Assembly: GCF_039521745.1 (NCBI RefSeq)
Contig: NZ_BAAACT010000175.1
Origin: Faecalicatena contorta
Lineage (GTDB): Bacteria > Bacillota > Clostridia > Lachnospirales > Lachnospiraceae
Direction: 5' to 3' (one strand)
Length of the DNA stretch: 64,000 nt
In this document: piece by piece, positions 23,784 through 31,912 of the stretch
Layout of the letters: every line of letters starts with the position of its first letter
Numbering within the stretch: position 1 is the stretch's first letter
Made by a program: the position numbers and the translations under genes
Notes under the pieces: generated by a model
The model's input: the letters and a program-made list of their open reading frames with translations, nothing else
What the model was told of the DNA's origin: nothing
The model's database searches: none

Positions 23784-25445
23784 CTACATCTGCACTACTT
23801 TGTCAGCAATCCCCATTGTAGATTTTCTATGAGAAACAAGCAGAATTGTTTTCCCTTCTTTCTCTTTTTTCAGGCTTTTCAGTATGATGCCTTCATTCAG
23901 GCTGTCAATGTTGCTGGTCGGTTCATCCAGCAGTATCATCCGGCTTTTATGAAGAAAAGCCCTGGCAATCCCGATCCGCTGCTTTTCCCCGCCGGATATA
24001 CAGTCTCCAAGCTCTGTCAGCCTGCTGTCATACCCTTGGGGCAGCGACATGATAAATTCATGGATGGACGCCTTCTTTGCCGCCTCCTCCACTTCCTGCC
24101 TGGTGGCATTCTCATCCGCAATCTTGATATTATTTTCAATCGTATCGTGAAACAGAAATGTTTCCTGTGTCACATAGGACATGCCGCAGCGCAGGGAATC
24201 CGTCCGGATGTTGTTCACGTTTTCAGTTCCATAGGTGATCTTCCCCTGATCCGTCTCGTAAAAGCGCATCATCAGCTTCAGCAGGGTAGACTTCCCGCAA
24301 CCGCTTTTTCCGAATATTCCATGGATTTTTCCAGGTTCAAAATCAGCGTTAAAGTTCTCCAGCACGCCATCCTGCTCCTCCTGATACCGGAAACTGATAT
24401 CACGGCAGCCAACGGCGCCTTCTTCCAACTCTGCGCCGGCTATTACATCTTCTACGGCAGGCTTCTCCTCCAAGATATTGAGAACGCGGTTTCCGCTTGC
24501 AAGTGTATGGTTCAGGTTATTTGACAACGCAGAAAGTGCCGCCGTAGGGCCAAAGGAACTCATCATAGCAATAACAGCTATTACACCCTGGTGAAACTCC
24601 ATCTCGCCCCCGCGGTTAAGAACGCCGCAGAGAACCAGCATCAGAATCCCGGCGGCAAGAATCACCGTATCTGTGGAAATCCGCTGCACGTTTTCATCTT
24701 TTTTCAGCCCTTTACTGGTCTTTTCCAGTTCTTCTGTCTGCTCCGCCATCTTCTCCATGCGCTTCCCGGTCTGTCCATACTGCAGCAGCTCTTCCAATCC
24801 GTAAAGATTATCCAGCACGGCAGTGTTCAGCTCACCAAAAGAATCCCGGTACTTCTGTCCGCTTTCTTTTCCTTTTTTCCCGTTTAGCAGGGGGATTACT
24901 CCCCCCACTGCCACATAGGACACGAGAGCAAGCGCGCCTGCGGCAGGATGCTGCAGCCCGATGAATATGGTCATGAAGACCGATGTAATCACCGCAATGG
25001 CAGCCGGTGAGATGGTATGGGCATAAAACACCTCCAGCAGTTCAATATCGCTGGTAATAATAGAAATCAAGTTTCCCTTCCCAGTACCGTCCAGTTTCGC
25101 CGGCGCCAGCCTTCTAAGGGATGCAAAAACCTTATGGCGGATTCTAGCCAGCAGTTTAAAGGCGATGTAATGATTGCATGACTGCTCCGCATAGCGCAGA
25201 ATTCCTCTGAATACAGCGAATATAATCAATGCGGCTGCGATCATATAAAATGGTTGCCCATCGTAAAGCCCCGCCGCGGACATCAGGCCGTATCCACCAA
25301 AAACGGTCAGGAATGTGGCGGCGAGATTCCCTACGCATCCCATAAGAACCGCCAGCGCCATAAGGCCCAAAAGCGGTTTTACCATCCCGATCAGCCCGGC
25401 CATCACCCGGAATGAACTCCTTGTTTTTTCTTCTTTATGTCCCAT
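23784..25445 (-). CDS. ABC exporter, fused permease-ATPase, second subunit
   Basis: A 553-residue half-transporter. Six transmembrane helices occupy about residues 1-310. The ATPase has Walker A GKSGCGKSTLLKLM, signature ISGGEKQRIGIARAFL and Walker B MILLDEPTSNID. Its start overlaps the stop of the first subunit (TAATG), so it forms a heterodimer with that protein. The pair resembles CydDC-like exporters of thiols or heme-linked compounds, but no cytochrome bd genes are nearby. In this metal region, a role in metal or redox homeostasis is plausible; substrate unknown. Confidence 0.88.
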   Translation of the reverse strand: MGHKEEKTRSSFRVMAGLIGMVKPLLGLMALAVLMGCVGNLAATFLTVFGGYGLMSAAGLYDGQPFYMIAAALIIFAVFRGILRYAEQSCNHYIAFKLLARIRHKVFASLRRLAPAKLDGTGKGNLISIITSDIELLEVFYAHTISPAAIAVITSVFMTIFIGLQHPAAGALALVSYVAVGGVIPLLNGKKGKESGQKYRDSFGELNTAVLDNLYGLEELLQYGQTGKRMEKMAEQTEELEKTSKGLKKDENVQRISTDTVILAAGILMLVLCGVLNRGGEMEFHQGVIAVIAMMSSFGPTAALSALSNNLNHTLASGNRVLNILEEKPAVEDVIAGAELEEGAVGCRDISFRYQEEQDGVLENFNADFEPGKIHGIFGKSGCGKSTLLKLMMRFYETDQGKITYGTENVNNIRTDSLRCGMSYVTQETFLFHDTIENNIKIADENATRQEVEEAAKKASIHEFIMSLPQGYDSRLTELGDCISGGEKQRIGIARAFLHKSRMILLDEPTSNIDSLNEGIILKSLKKEKEGKTILLVSHRKSTMGIADKVVQM

Positions 25446-27178
25446 TATGCCGCCCCCTCTCCTGTATATTTTTCCAGTTCTTTCTGGCCTGTATAAAGCC
25501 TTGCATAGTCTCCCTGCATTTTCATCAGCTCTGCATGGGTGCCCTGCTCCGCAATCCGGCCACCCCTGATCATCAGAATCTGGTCAGCGCCAGCCATATT
25601 TGCCAGCCTGTGGGAAATTAAAAATACTGTTTTCGTCCCCGCAAGCCCGTGAATAACCTTCATGATCTGGTTCTCGCTTTCTGCATCAATGTTGGATGTC
25701 GCTTCATCAAAAATATAGATATCGCTGTCGTGCAGTATGGCGCGCGCCAGAGCGAGGCGCTGTTTCTGGCCGCCGGACAGATTCGATGCCTTCTCATCCA
25801 GCTGCATAGAAAGTCCGCCTTTTTCCATCACAGTTTCATACAGGTCGACCTGTCTGAGCACATCCAGCATCTCTGCCTCCGATGCGTCTTCCCTACCCAT
25901 CCGCAGGTTCTCCATGACCGTGCCCTTGAACAGATAACTGTCATGCCGGATCCTGGTAATCTTGCTGTAAAGCGTCTCCTCAGCCAGATCTCGGATGCTG
26001 ACGCCGCCAACGGTTATATCTCCCTTATATGTCACGTGATCCTGCATCAGCAGAGATGCGATGGTGCTCTTTCCGCATCCGGATTCGCCTGCCAGCGCTG
26101 TGAATCCCTTCTGCGGCACTTTAAAACTGACGTCCTTTAGCACTTGTTTTTCCTCATCGTAGCCAAAGGATACATCCTGAAAGCAGACCTCATTTCCATC
26201 CGTCTGACAGACCGTCCCCTTCTGCGGCACAGGTGCATCCAGAAGCCGGAAAATCTTATCTGCCGCTGCGTTTCCGTTCATGGCTATGTGGAAAAAAGAT
26301 CCCAGAAGGCGCAGGGGCAGGAAAAACTCTGCCGAAATCATGATCATGAAGAAACACTCCTCCAGGCTGATCCTTCCTTTTCCAAATTCCAGGATGCCCA
26401 GAATGATTCCCGCTGCGGTGCCCCCGTATGCGACCAGATCCATAACACTGATCGAATTCAGCTGCATAATCAGCACGCGCATGGTGATCTTCCTGAACTT
26501 TTCTGCTTCCTCATCCATTTTCCTGGCATATCTGGCATCCGCCTGATAGATCTTCAGGGTAGTCAGCCCCTGGAGGTTTTCCAGAAAAGAATCCCCCAGT
26601 TCTGTGTATGTCCCCCAGTAGCGGTTCAGCATTTTTTTTGCAAATTTCTGTACTGCCACGATGGAAAGTGGAATCAGCGGCACACACAGAAGCAGAACAA
26701 CTGCCACCTTCATGTTCATGGTCCCCACGATCACGAACAGGGTCAGCGGGGCCAGCAGGCTGTAAAAGAACTGCGGCATATACTTTCCGAAATAGATCTC
26801 CAGCTGATCCACGCCTTCCGTACTGATCTGGACTGCCTCAGAGGTTGCAACCGTATCTCTGTACCTGCCGCCCAGTTCCATCAGCTTTGCATAGACTTTC
26901 TCCCGGAGGCGGCGCTTGACTTCCGTGGAAGCCCGAAACGAAAACCTGCTGTTCAGAGAATTCATGCTCCCCCTGACCAGAAGCACTGCTGCCAGAATCA
27001 ATAGAATCCTCAGAATTCTGGCAGTCTCCAGGCTGGCCGCCCTCATTTCACCTATAAAATCAGCCGCTGCCAGCATAAGAATTACATTTGCAAGCAGGAT
27101 GACCCACTGTGTGGCTACCATGCCGGCGACATATTTTTGATTATCCCGAAACTCTTTTAATAACCGCTTATGAAACAT
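25445..27178 (-). CDS. ABC exporter, fused permease-ATPase, first subunit (CydD-like)
   Basis: A roughly 577-residue half-transporter. About six transmembrane helices precede an ATPase with Walker A GESGCGKSTIASLL, signature LSGGQKQRLALARAIL and Walker B IYIFDEATSNID. The sequence resembles CydD-type half-exporters. The start is uncertain: I take the ATG at 27178, 33 bases inside the longest frame, with a purine-rich AAGGGGAAAAGAGG upstream. It overlaps the end of the 67-residue membrane protein by 11 bases, which implies tight co-expression. Confidence 0.87.
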   Translation of the reverse strand: MFHKRLLKEFRDNQKYVAGMVATQWVILLANVILMLAAADFIGEMRAASLETARILRILLILAAVLLVRGSMNSLNSRFSFRASTEVKRRLREKVYAKLMELGGRYRDTVATSEAVQISTEGVDQLEIYFGKYMPQFFYSLLAPLTLFVIVGTMNMKVAVVLLLCVPLIPLSIVAVQKFAKKMLNRYWGTYTELGDSFLENLQGLTTLKIYQADARYARKMDEEAEKFRKITMRVLIMQLNSISVMDLVAYGGTAAGIILGILEFGKGRISLEECFFMIMISAEFFLPLRLLGSFFHIAMNGNAAADKIFRLLDAPVPQKGTVCQTDGNEVCFQDVSFGYDEEKQVLKDVSFKVPQKGFTALAGESGCGKSTIASLLMQDHVTYKGDITVGGVSIRDLAEETLYSKITRIRHDSYLFKGTVMENLRMGREDASEAEMLDVLRQVDLYETVMEKGGLSMQLDEKASNLSGGQKQRLALARAILHDSDIYIFDEATSNIDAESENQIMKVIHGLAGTKTVFLISHRLANMAGADQILMIRGGRIAEQGTHAELMKMQGDYARLYTGQKELEKYTGEGAA

Positions 27179-27371
27179 GTCCTCTTTTCCCCTTTCTGAT
27201 TCTTCTCCCATAACGCGTAATATGACCGATCAGGAAGATACAGAATACAAGCCCTGACATCTTATGTAAGATTTTCACCGCTATCACGCCTCCCAGGGGA
27301 TGGATTAAAAATCCGGAAAGAACCATAATCACTGTTACAATATAAAACAAAACCTCTCCATACTTTTTCAT
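27168..27371 (-). CDS. 67-residue two-helix membrane protein with spaced histidines
   Basis: I do not recognise a named family. There are two hydrophobic helices: VLFYIVTVIMVLSGFLIHPL and ILHKMSGLVFCIFLIGHI. The second has two His residues 14 apart (ILHK and IGHI), a spacing seen in heme-ligating helices of b-type cytochromes and DUF4405-like proteins, and a third His sits at the end of helix one. A basic tail follows (RYGRRIRKGKRGH). The gene overlaps both neighbours, so it belongs to the ABC-exporter operon. A small heme-binding subunit is a guess worth testing. Confidence 0.6.
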   Translation of the reverse strand: MKKYGEVLFYIVTVIMVLSGFLIHPLGGVIAVKILHKMSGLVFCIFLIGHITRYGRRIRKGKRGHVS

Positions 27372-27718
27372 TTATGTGCCGCTCCCTTTCGCTTTTCTTT
27401 CAGTGTAACCATCACATGGCGAACCGCCAGTACCGGGTGTACCAGCAGCATTCTGGGTCCCGCATACCGCATAACCAGATGGATCTTTTCCTGCATCTTT
27501 GGTGCATAACAGTGCACCGTACAGGCGCTGCAGAACGTCTTAGTCTCCATAAACGGACATTTTTCTGTCCGAGACAGTGCATATTCCCTCAGTCTTTCGC
27601 ATGCGGGGCACAGTTCGTCTTTAGTATGATGATTTCCCCGACAGTAAATGGAGATCATGGTATCCAGCGTCTCCATCTCCCGTCTCCGCTTTTTCTCAAC
27701 ATCTGTCTTATTATTCAT
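27368..27718 (-). CDS. Nitrous-oxide-stimulated-promoter family protein (YbgA-like, Cys-rich)
   Basis: A roughly 116-residue Cys-rich protein of the small family named after a nitrous oxide-stimulated promoter gene. Conserved-looking stretches: DTMISIYCRGNHHTKDELCPACERLREYA, then CPFMETKTFCSACTVHCYAPKMQEKI and VMRYAGPRMLLVHPVLAVRHV. Seven Cys plus His suggest metal or cluster binding. The ATG at 27718 lies inside the last codons of the DUF454 gene, with GGGAGAT eight bases upstream. Function unknown; it travels with DUF454 genes in clostridia. Confidence 0.8.
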   Translation of the reverse strand: MNNKTDVEKKRRREMETLDTMISIYCRGNHHTKDELCPACERLREYALSRTEKCPFMETKTFCSACTVHCYAPKMQEKIHLVMRYAGPRMLLVHPVLAVRHVMVTLKEKRKGAAHK

Positions 27719-28118
27719 TTGCTGCGATCTCCCTGTTCTCGCCCTTTGCCGTCTTGATTTTAAATGTAAAATAATAGATGTGGAACAGAGCGACCGCAAG
27801 AATTACCGCTTTTGCCTGCCATACAGGCACGATCAGAAAGCTGATTGTAAAGATCAGGCACAGTGTGCCGAGCGCTTTTTTCTTTGCCGCCCTCTCCATC
27901 TCTTTTTTGTTCACGGCAGGCTCTACATATTTCTGGTACATTGCCGTTCCCAGAAACCATCTGTGAAACTTTTCCGAACCCCTGGCAAAGCAGACCGCCG
28001 CCAGTATCAGAAATGGAGTGGCCGGAAGAAGCGGAAGAATAATCCCCACGACCCCCAGTCCGACAAACAAAAATCCCAGTGCAATAAATATACCATTGAT
28101 AATCTTTTTCATATTCAC
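27711..28118 (-). CDS. DUF454 (YbaN-type) inner-membrane protein
   Basis: A 135-residue DUF454/YbaN membrane protein. It has the typical opening IINGIFIALGFLFVGLGVVGIILPLLPATPFLILAAVCFARGSEKFH, then FLGTAMYQKYVEPAVNKKEM and two more hydrophobic helices. It heads a five-gene overlapping set through the ABC exporter. A terminator separates it from the feo genes upstream, so it probably has its own promoter, or is read by leak-through. Members are linked to iron or heme metabolism by context in several bacteria; molecular role unknown. Confidence 0.88.
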   Translation of the reverse strand: MNMKKIINGIFIALGFLFVGLGVVGIILPLLPATPFLILAAVCFARGSEKFHRWFLGTAMYQKYVEPAVNKKEMERAAKKKALGTLCLIFTISFLIVPVWQAKAVILAVALFHIYYFTFKIKTAKGENREIAANE

Positions 28119-28154
28119 CTCTTTTTGATCATACCTTTCCTTTTTATCCCAATT

Positions 28155-28191
28155 TAAAAGCGCTTAGTGGGAGTATCTCTCATTAAGCGCT
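28155..28191 (-). terminator. Terminator of the feo operon
   Basis: AGCGCTTA (28159-28166) pairs with TAAGCGCT (28184-28191), with GAG/CTC inside. On the minus strand TTTTAAATT follows. Confidence 0.8.
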
Positions 28192-28272
28192 ATGCTTTAT
28201 ATAATAATACCGCAGAGGCAGAAGCGTCTTATTCATGTATGCAGGCAGCCGTATCTTTTCTCCTGTCTTAGC

Positions 28273-28506
28273 TTAGAGAGTGAGTACCAGCTTCCGGTTA
28301 ATTGCCCCGATTTCTTCCAGGGCGTTCACCATTCTGTATACCGTCGCCACGCCAATCTTATGGTCGATCTGGGCTGCTTTATAATAAATTTCCTTGCAGC
28401 TCTGACATTCATTTTCCAGAATGATATCGATTGACACGAGACGCTGCTTCGTAATCCTGCATCCGTTCTCTTTTAGTTTCTCAATGATCAATTCTTTACT
28501 TTCCAC
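28273..28506 (-). CDS. Short Fur-family regulator (DNA-binding domain only)
   Basis: A roughly 77-residue protein containing only the Fur winged helix: ELIIEKLKENGCRITKQRLVSIDIIL, then IYYKAAQIDHKIGVATVYRMVNALEEIG. The usual C-terminal dimerisation and metal-binding domain is missing (typical Fur is about 140-150 residues), and no CxxC zinc sites remain. I use the GTG at 28506, five bases after GGAGG; that site is inside the end of the upstream small-protein gene. It is the last gene of the feo operon. It may work as a truncated repressor or an antagonist of full-length Fur. Confidence 0.8.
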   Translation of the reverse strand: MESKELIIEKLKENGCRITKQRLVSIDIILENECQSCKEIYYKAAQIDHKIGVATVYRMVNALEEIGAINRKLVLTL

Positions 28507-28636
28507 AATGACCTCCGCAATGTTTACAGTCACCGCCGCACTGAATAGATTTGCCATTCTTTTTATCCCGTATCATGCCGCGTATTACAAGTGCAACCGC
28601 ACCCGCTACGATAGCTCCCGCCAGAAGTGTTCCCAT
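28496..28636 (-). CDS. FeoB-associated Cys-rich small membrane protein
   Basis: A 46-residue protein missed by length filters: MGTLLAGAIVAGAVALVIRG, a short linker, then a tail CGGDCKHCGGHCGK with four Cys and two His. This is the FeoB-associated Cys-rich membrane protein pattern. It lies directly downstream of feoB (56 bases) with GGAAAGGAGG before the ATG, and overlaps the short Fur gene by 11 bases. It presumably helps FeoB at the membrane, perhaps handing on Fe(II). Confidence 0.88.
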   Translation of the reverse strand: MGTLLAGAIVAGAVALVIRGMIRDKKNGKSIQCGGDCKHCGGHCGK

Positions 28637-28692
28637 AGAAGCTTCCTCCTTTCCTGCAGGAACCGGCTGCATACCGGTTCCTGCATTCTTTG

Positions 28693-30876
28693 CTACTTGG
28701 CTCTTGCCAGATTCTTTGTGTTAACTTTTAACGTTTTACTCTCTTTATATGGCCTTACTAACAGATAAACAAATCCAATTACAAGTATAATTGCCACAAC
28801 AACTCCAACGCCGAAGGTTCCCACTGTGATAAATGTTCCGATCTGATATACACAAAGTGCAACTACATACGCGAGCAGAGTCTGATATCCTACTGCAAAC
28901 CAGAACCATTTCGCGTTGTTCATTTCTCTCTTAATCGCGCCCATTGCTGCAAAGCATGGTGCACACAGAAGGTTGAAAACAAGGAAGGAATATGCTGCAA
29001 CTGCAGTCATGCTTCCTGCAAGTGATCCCCAAATTTCGTTGCCTTCCTCTGCCACTTCCGCGAAGCCATATAGGATGCCGAATGTACCGACTACATTTTC
29101 CTTTGCTACCAGGCCTGTGATTGCTGCAACCGCTGATCTCCAGTCCCCCCATCCAAGCGGAGTGAATATCCAAGCGATTCCGTTGCCAACCGCCGCCAGG
29201 ATACTGTGATCCAGTTCTATATCCTCCAGCATTCTGAACTGCCCATCGATCCATCCGAAGTAAGAAGTAAACCATACCAGGATCGTGGAGAGCAGGATGA
29301 TCGTTCCTGCTTTTTTAATAAAGGACCAGCCCCGTTCCCACATGCTGCGGAGTACATTTCCCACGGTTGGCAGATGATATGCCGGAAGTTCCATAACAAA
29401 CGGAGCCGGATCGCCTGCAAACATTTTTGTTTTCTTTAAAATAATCCCAGAGCAGATGACCGCAGCAATTCCTACAAAGTAAGCGCTTGGCGCTACCCAC
29501 CAGGCTCCGCCGAACAAAGCGCCTGCGATCAGTGCCACGATCGGCAGTTTCGCACCGCATGGAATAAAGGTCGTAGTCATAATCGTCATCTTGCGGTCTC
29601 TGTCATTCTCAATCGTACGGGATGCCATAATTCCAGGTACGCCGCACCCGCTGCCTATAAGCATTGGGATAAATGATTTTCCGGAAAGTCCGAATTTGCG
29701 GAAGATTCTGTCCATGATAAATGCAACTCTGGCCATATATCCGCATGCCTCCAGGAAAGCAAGGAAGATAAACAGTACAAGCATCTGCGGTACGAAGCCA
29801 AGCACTGCACCGACACCGGCTACAATACCATCCAGAATCAGCCCCTGCAGCCATGCCGCACAACCGATCGCATTCAGTCCGGATTCAATCAGAACCGGGA
29901 TGCCGGGGACTTCCAGCCCGAACAGGCTCCATCCGTCGCCGAATAATCCGTCATTTGCCCAGTCCGTAGCCCAGGTGCCCACCGTTGTGACCGATACATA
30001 GTAGACAACAAACATGACAACCGCAAAGATCGGAAGCGCCAAAAACCGGTTTGTAACAATTCTGTCGATCTTGTCGGAAACCGTCATTTTTCCTCTGCTG
30101 CTCTTAGTATAGCACTCATCTATAATAGAAGAAATATAAACATATCTTTCATTTGTAATAATACTCTCGGTATCATCATCCATCTCTTTTTCTATGGCAT
30201 CGATCTCTTCCTTAACATCGGGTACAAACTTCATTTGGGAAGAAATCTTGTCATCCTTCTCCAGAAGTTTGATCGCGAAAAACCTCTTCTGCTCCTCCGG
30301 AACGCCGCTGCCTATTTTGTTCTCCACCAGATTCAGTATATCTTCTACCTCCGGTGTAAATTTGTGAACCGGCGGCGCTGCATTTCTGCTCTTTGCAATC
30401 TTCACAGTCCTCTCTGCAGCCTTTGTAACTCCATTCCCCTTCAGCGCTGAGATTTCAACAACTTCGCAGCCCAGTTTTTTGCTCAGCTTATCAATATGTA
30501 TCTTGTCTCCGCTCTTTTCGACTACATCCATCATGTTTACCGCCATGACAACCGGTATTCCCAGTTCCATGAGCTGTGTGGACAGATAGAGGTTTCTCTC
30601 GATATTTGTACCGTCTACAATATTCAATATTGCATCCGGTTTTTCATTGATAAGATAATTTCTTGCAACGACTTCCTCCAGTGTGTACGGTGAGAGGGAG
30701 TAGATACCCGGAAGGTCCATGATGATAACATCCTTATTCCCTTTCAGTTTTCCTTCTTTTTTCTCAACCGTAACCCCCGGCCAGTTCCCTACAAACTGAT
30801 TGGAACCGGTCAGAGCGTTGAACAATGTCGTTTTTCCGCAGTTTGGATTTCCTGCCAAAGCAATTTTAATAGCCAT
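28693..30876 (-). CDS. feoB: Ferrous iron transporter FeoB
   Basis: A roughly 727-residue Fe(II) uptake protein. The N-terminal G domain has G1 GNPNCGKTTLFN, G3 DLPGIYSLS and G4 NMMD; a helical insertion follows, then two gate domains (FIPMLIGSGCGVPGI and LLCAPCFAAMGAI) with about ten membrane helices. The start is taken at 30876 (MAIKIALAGNPNCG) with AGGAGG ten bases upstream; an earlier in-frame ATG sits before that site. It is the main pump of the operon, downstream of two feoA genes and upstream of its small partner and the short Fur. Confidence 0.96.
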   Translation of the reverse strand: MAIKIALAGNPNCGKTTLFNALTGSNQFVGNWPGVTVEKKEGKLKGNKDVIIMDLPGIYSLSPYTLEEVVARNYLINEKPDAILNIVDGTNIERNLYLSTQLMELGIPVVMAVNMMDVVEKSGDKIHIDKLSKKLGCEVVEISALKGNGVTKAAERTVKIAKSRNAAPPVHKFTPEVEDILNLVENKIGSGVPEEQKRFFAIKLLEKDDKISSQMKFVPDVKEEIDAIEKEMDDDTESIITNERYVYISSIIDECYTKSSRGKMTVSDKIDRIVTNRFLALPIFAVVMFVVYYVSVTTVGTWATDWANDGLFGDGWSLFGLEVPGIPVLIESGLNAIGCAAWLQGLILDGIVAGVGAVLGFVPQMLVLFIFLAFLEACGYMARVAFIMDRIFRKFGLSGKSFIPMLIGSGCGVPGIMASRTIENDRDRKMTIMTTTFIPCGAKLPIVALIAGALFGGAWWVAPSAYFVGIAAVICSGIILKKTKMFAGDPAPFVMELPAYHLPTVGNVLRSMWERGWSFIKKAGTIILLSTILVWFTSYFGWIDGQFRMLEDIELDHSILAAVGNGIAWIFTPLGWGDWRSAVAAITGLVAKENVVGTFGILYGFAEVAEEGNEIWGSLAGSMTAVAAYSFLVFNLLCAPCFAAMGAIKREMNNAKWFWFAVGYQTLLAYVVALCVYQIGTFITVGTFGVGVVVAIILVIGFVYLLVRPYKESKTLKVNTKNLARAK

Positions 30877-31015
30877 TTTACCCTTTCCTCCTGACAACAA
30901 TTCAAGCTAATTAACACATCGTATATCTTATATCGCAGTTTACTGCGATTCCGCCCGCAGGGCATATGTTAAGGTGCGCCCTTGGGTATTCTTTATCCTT
31001 TCAATTCCGCATCCA

Positions 31016-31031
31016 ATTAGTCTACGCTAAC
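31016..31031. promoter_or_regulatory. Third GTTAG-N6-CTAAC-like site, between feoA and feoB
   Basis: ATTAG, six bases, CTAAC. One mismatch from the site in the feoA promoter. It could serve a second promoter for feoB. The same gap also holds a perfect hairpin, ATCGCAG-TTTA-CTGCGAT, near 30934. Confidence 0.4.
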
Positions 31032-31071
31032 TCATAAGTAAAAAAAATGATGCAGAAATGTCCGCTGTAAT

Positions 31072-31293
31072 CTATTCCACTAAAATCATTTCCGCATCTG
31101 CCTTGCGCACAGACAATTCATATCCTCTGACGGTAATCTCCACGGGGTCACCCAGAGGCGCTACCTTTCTCACAAAAACATCTACACCTTTTGTTATCCC
31201 CATATCCATGATACGTCTCTTCACCGGGCCTTCACCAGTCAGTTTTTTCACTCTGGCTGTCTCTCCACACGGAATTTCCTTTAATGTTTTCAT
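31072..31293 (-). CDS. feoA: FeoA-domain protein, second copy
   Basis: A 73-residue SH3-like FeoA protein (MKTLKEIPCGETARVKKL, then RIMDMGITKGVDVFVRKVAPLGDPVEITVRGYELSVRKADAEMILV). This is the more canonical of the two copies: the G-D-P-V-E-I and R-G-Y-x-L-S-x-R-x-x-D-A pattern is typical of FeoA. It acts in the cytoplasm, probably on the FeoB G domain. It follows the first feoA by 20 bases; GGAAGGAGAAATAACGC precedes the ATG. Confidence 0.93.
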   Translation of the reverse strand: MKTLKEIPCGETARVKKLTGEGPVKRRIMDMGITKGVDVFVRKVAPLGDPVEITVRGYELSVRKADAEMILVE

Positions 31294-31313
31294 TGCGTTA
31301 TTTCTCCTTCCCT

Positions 31314-31529
31314 TTAGCCGACCATGATTTTGTTCGCCATATCCCTGCCAATGGCAACCCTGGATTCTTTCACATTTACAATCATATTTCCTCCGATTAC
31401 CGAAACAACTGTAACAGTCCCTCCGGCAACAAAACCAAGATTCTCCAGAAATCTTCTGGTCTCTTCCTTACCTCCGACTTTTCGGATCACGTTTGGTTCG
31501 CCTTCTCTCATCATTGTCAATGGCATCAC
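31314..31529 (-). CDS. feoA: FeoA-domain protein, first copy
   Basis: A 71-residue FeoA-like protein (GEPNVIRKVGGKEETRRFLENLGFVAGGTVTVVSVIGGNMIVNVKESRVAIGRDMANKIMV). It lacks the GDPVEI segment of the second copy, having GGNMIVNVKESRVAIGRDMA instead, so the two have diverged. Paired feoA genes before feoB are common in clostridia. It is first in the feo operon behind a strong promoter. The start is GTG at 31529 or ATG three bases later. Confidence 0.9.
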   Translation of the reverse strand: MMPLTMMREGEPNVIRKVGGKEETRRFLENLGFVAGGTVTVVSVIGGNMIVNVKESRVAIGRDMANKIMVG

Positions 31530-31553
31530 AATTCATCTTCTTTCTCTTAAATT

Positions 31554-31572
31554 AATGATAATTCTTTTCATT
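31554..31572. promoter_or_regulatory. Fur-like palindrome downstream of the feo promoter
   Basis: AATGATAATTCTTTTCATT, with AATGA/TCATT ends, in the leader between promoter and first feoA. Confidence 0.45.
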
Positions 31573-31575
31573 TAC

Positions 31576-31596
31576 AAGGTTAGTATAATCTAACTT
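31576..31596. promoter_or_regulatory. Candidate DtxR-type operator on the feo -10 box
   Basis: GTTAG-N6-CTAAC within AAGG/ACTT flanks, an inverted repeat that covers the -10 box at 31582-31587. The divergent DtxR-family gene at 31913 is the obvious candidate regulator. Confidence 0.65.
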
Positions 31597-31610
31597 CCAG
31601 TATTTGTCAA
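31582..31610 (-). promoter_or_regulatory. feo operon promoter
   Basis: Minus strand: -35 TTGACA (31605-31610), 17-bp spacer, -10 TATACT (31582-31587). Near-consensus sigma-A promoter. Confidence 0.85.
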
Positions 31611-31619
31611 GCAGTTTAT

Positions 31620-31634
31620 TGATAAAAATTATCA
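31620..31634. promoter_or_regulatory. Fur-like box upstream of the feo promoter
   Basis: Perfect TGATAA-AAA-TTATCA palindrome, ten bases upstream of the -35 box. Confidence 0.6.
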
Positions 31635-31669
31635 TTAAGTTCAATATTTGTGGCAATTTTTTATCTCGG

Positions 31670-31771
31670 CGCGGATGAGGAGACGCGAAGCGAAGTGTCA
31701 GGACATTTCACCAGCAGACATTGCCCCGCCAGGTTCCCGATTCACTTCGTCATTCGCGTCCGCCATCCGCC
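31670..31771. repeat. GC-rich near-palindrome between feoA and the DtxR gene
   Basis: Left arm GCGGATG..GACGCGAAGCGAAGTG (31671-31697); the right arm (31743-31771) is its near complement with two small bulges. More GC-rich than the flanking AT-rich promoters, so it looks inserted. No ORF. Confidence 0.7.
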
Positions 31772-31836
31772 AACGAGCCGAAAGCTCATAACTATCTCCC
31801 GGCCCAAAGAATTAAAACCATAACCTCAGAATCTGA

Positions 31837-31867
31837 TTGCCCTGTACAGTGAAATATGTTAACATAT
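31837..31867 (+). promoter_or_regulatory. Promoter and palindrome of the DtxR-type gene
   Basis: -35 TTGCCC (31837-31842), 17-bp spacer, -10 TAACAT (31860-31865). A perfect palindrome, ATATGTTAACATAT (31854-31867), covers the -10 box and may be autoregulatory. Confidence 0.45.
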
Positions 31868-31912
31868 ATCCAATATCCAAAGATTATTTACAGAAATACG
31901 GAGGTAAATTAA

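Noticed and set aside
31554..31912. A riboswitch in the feo leader
   Set aside because: Only operator-like palindromes and a repeat are visible; no riboswitch consensus recognised.
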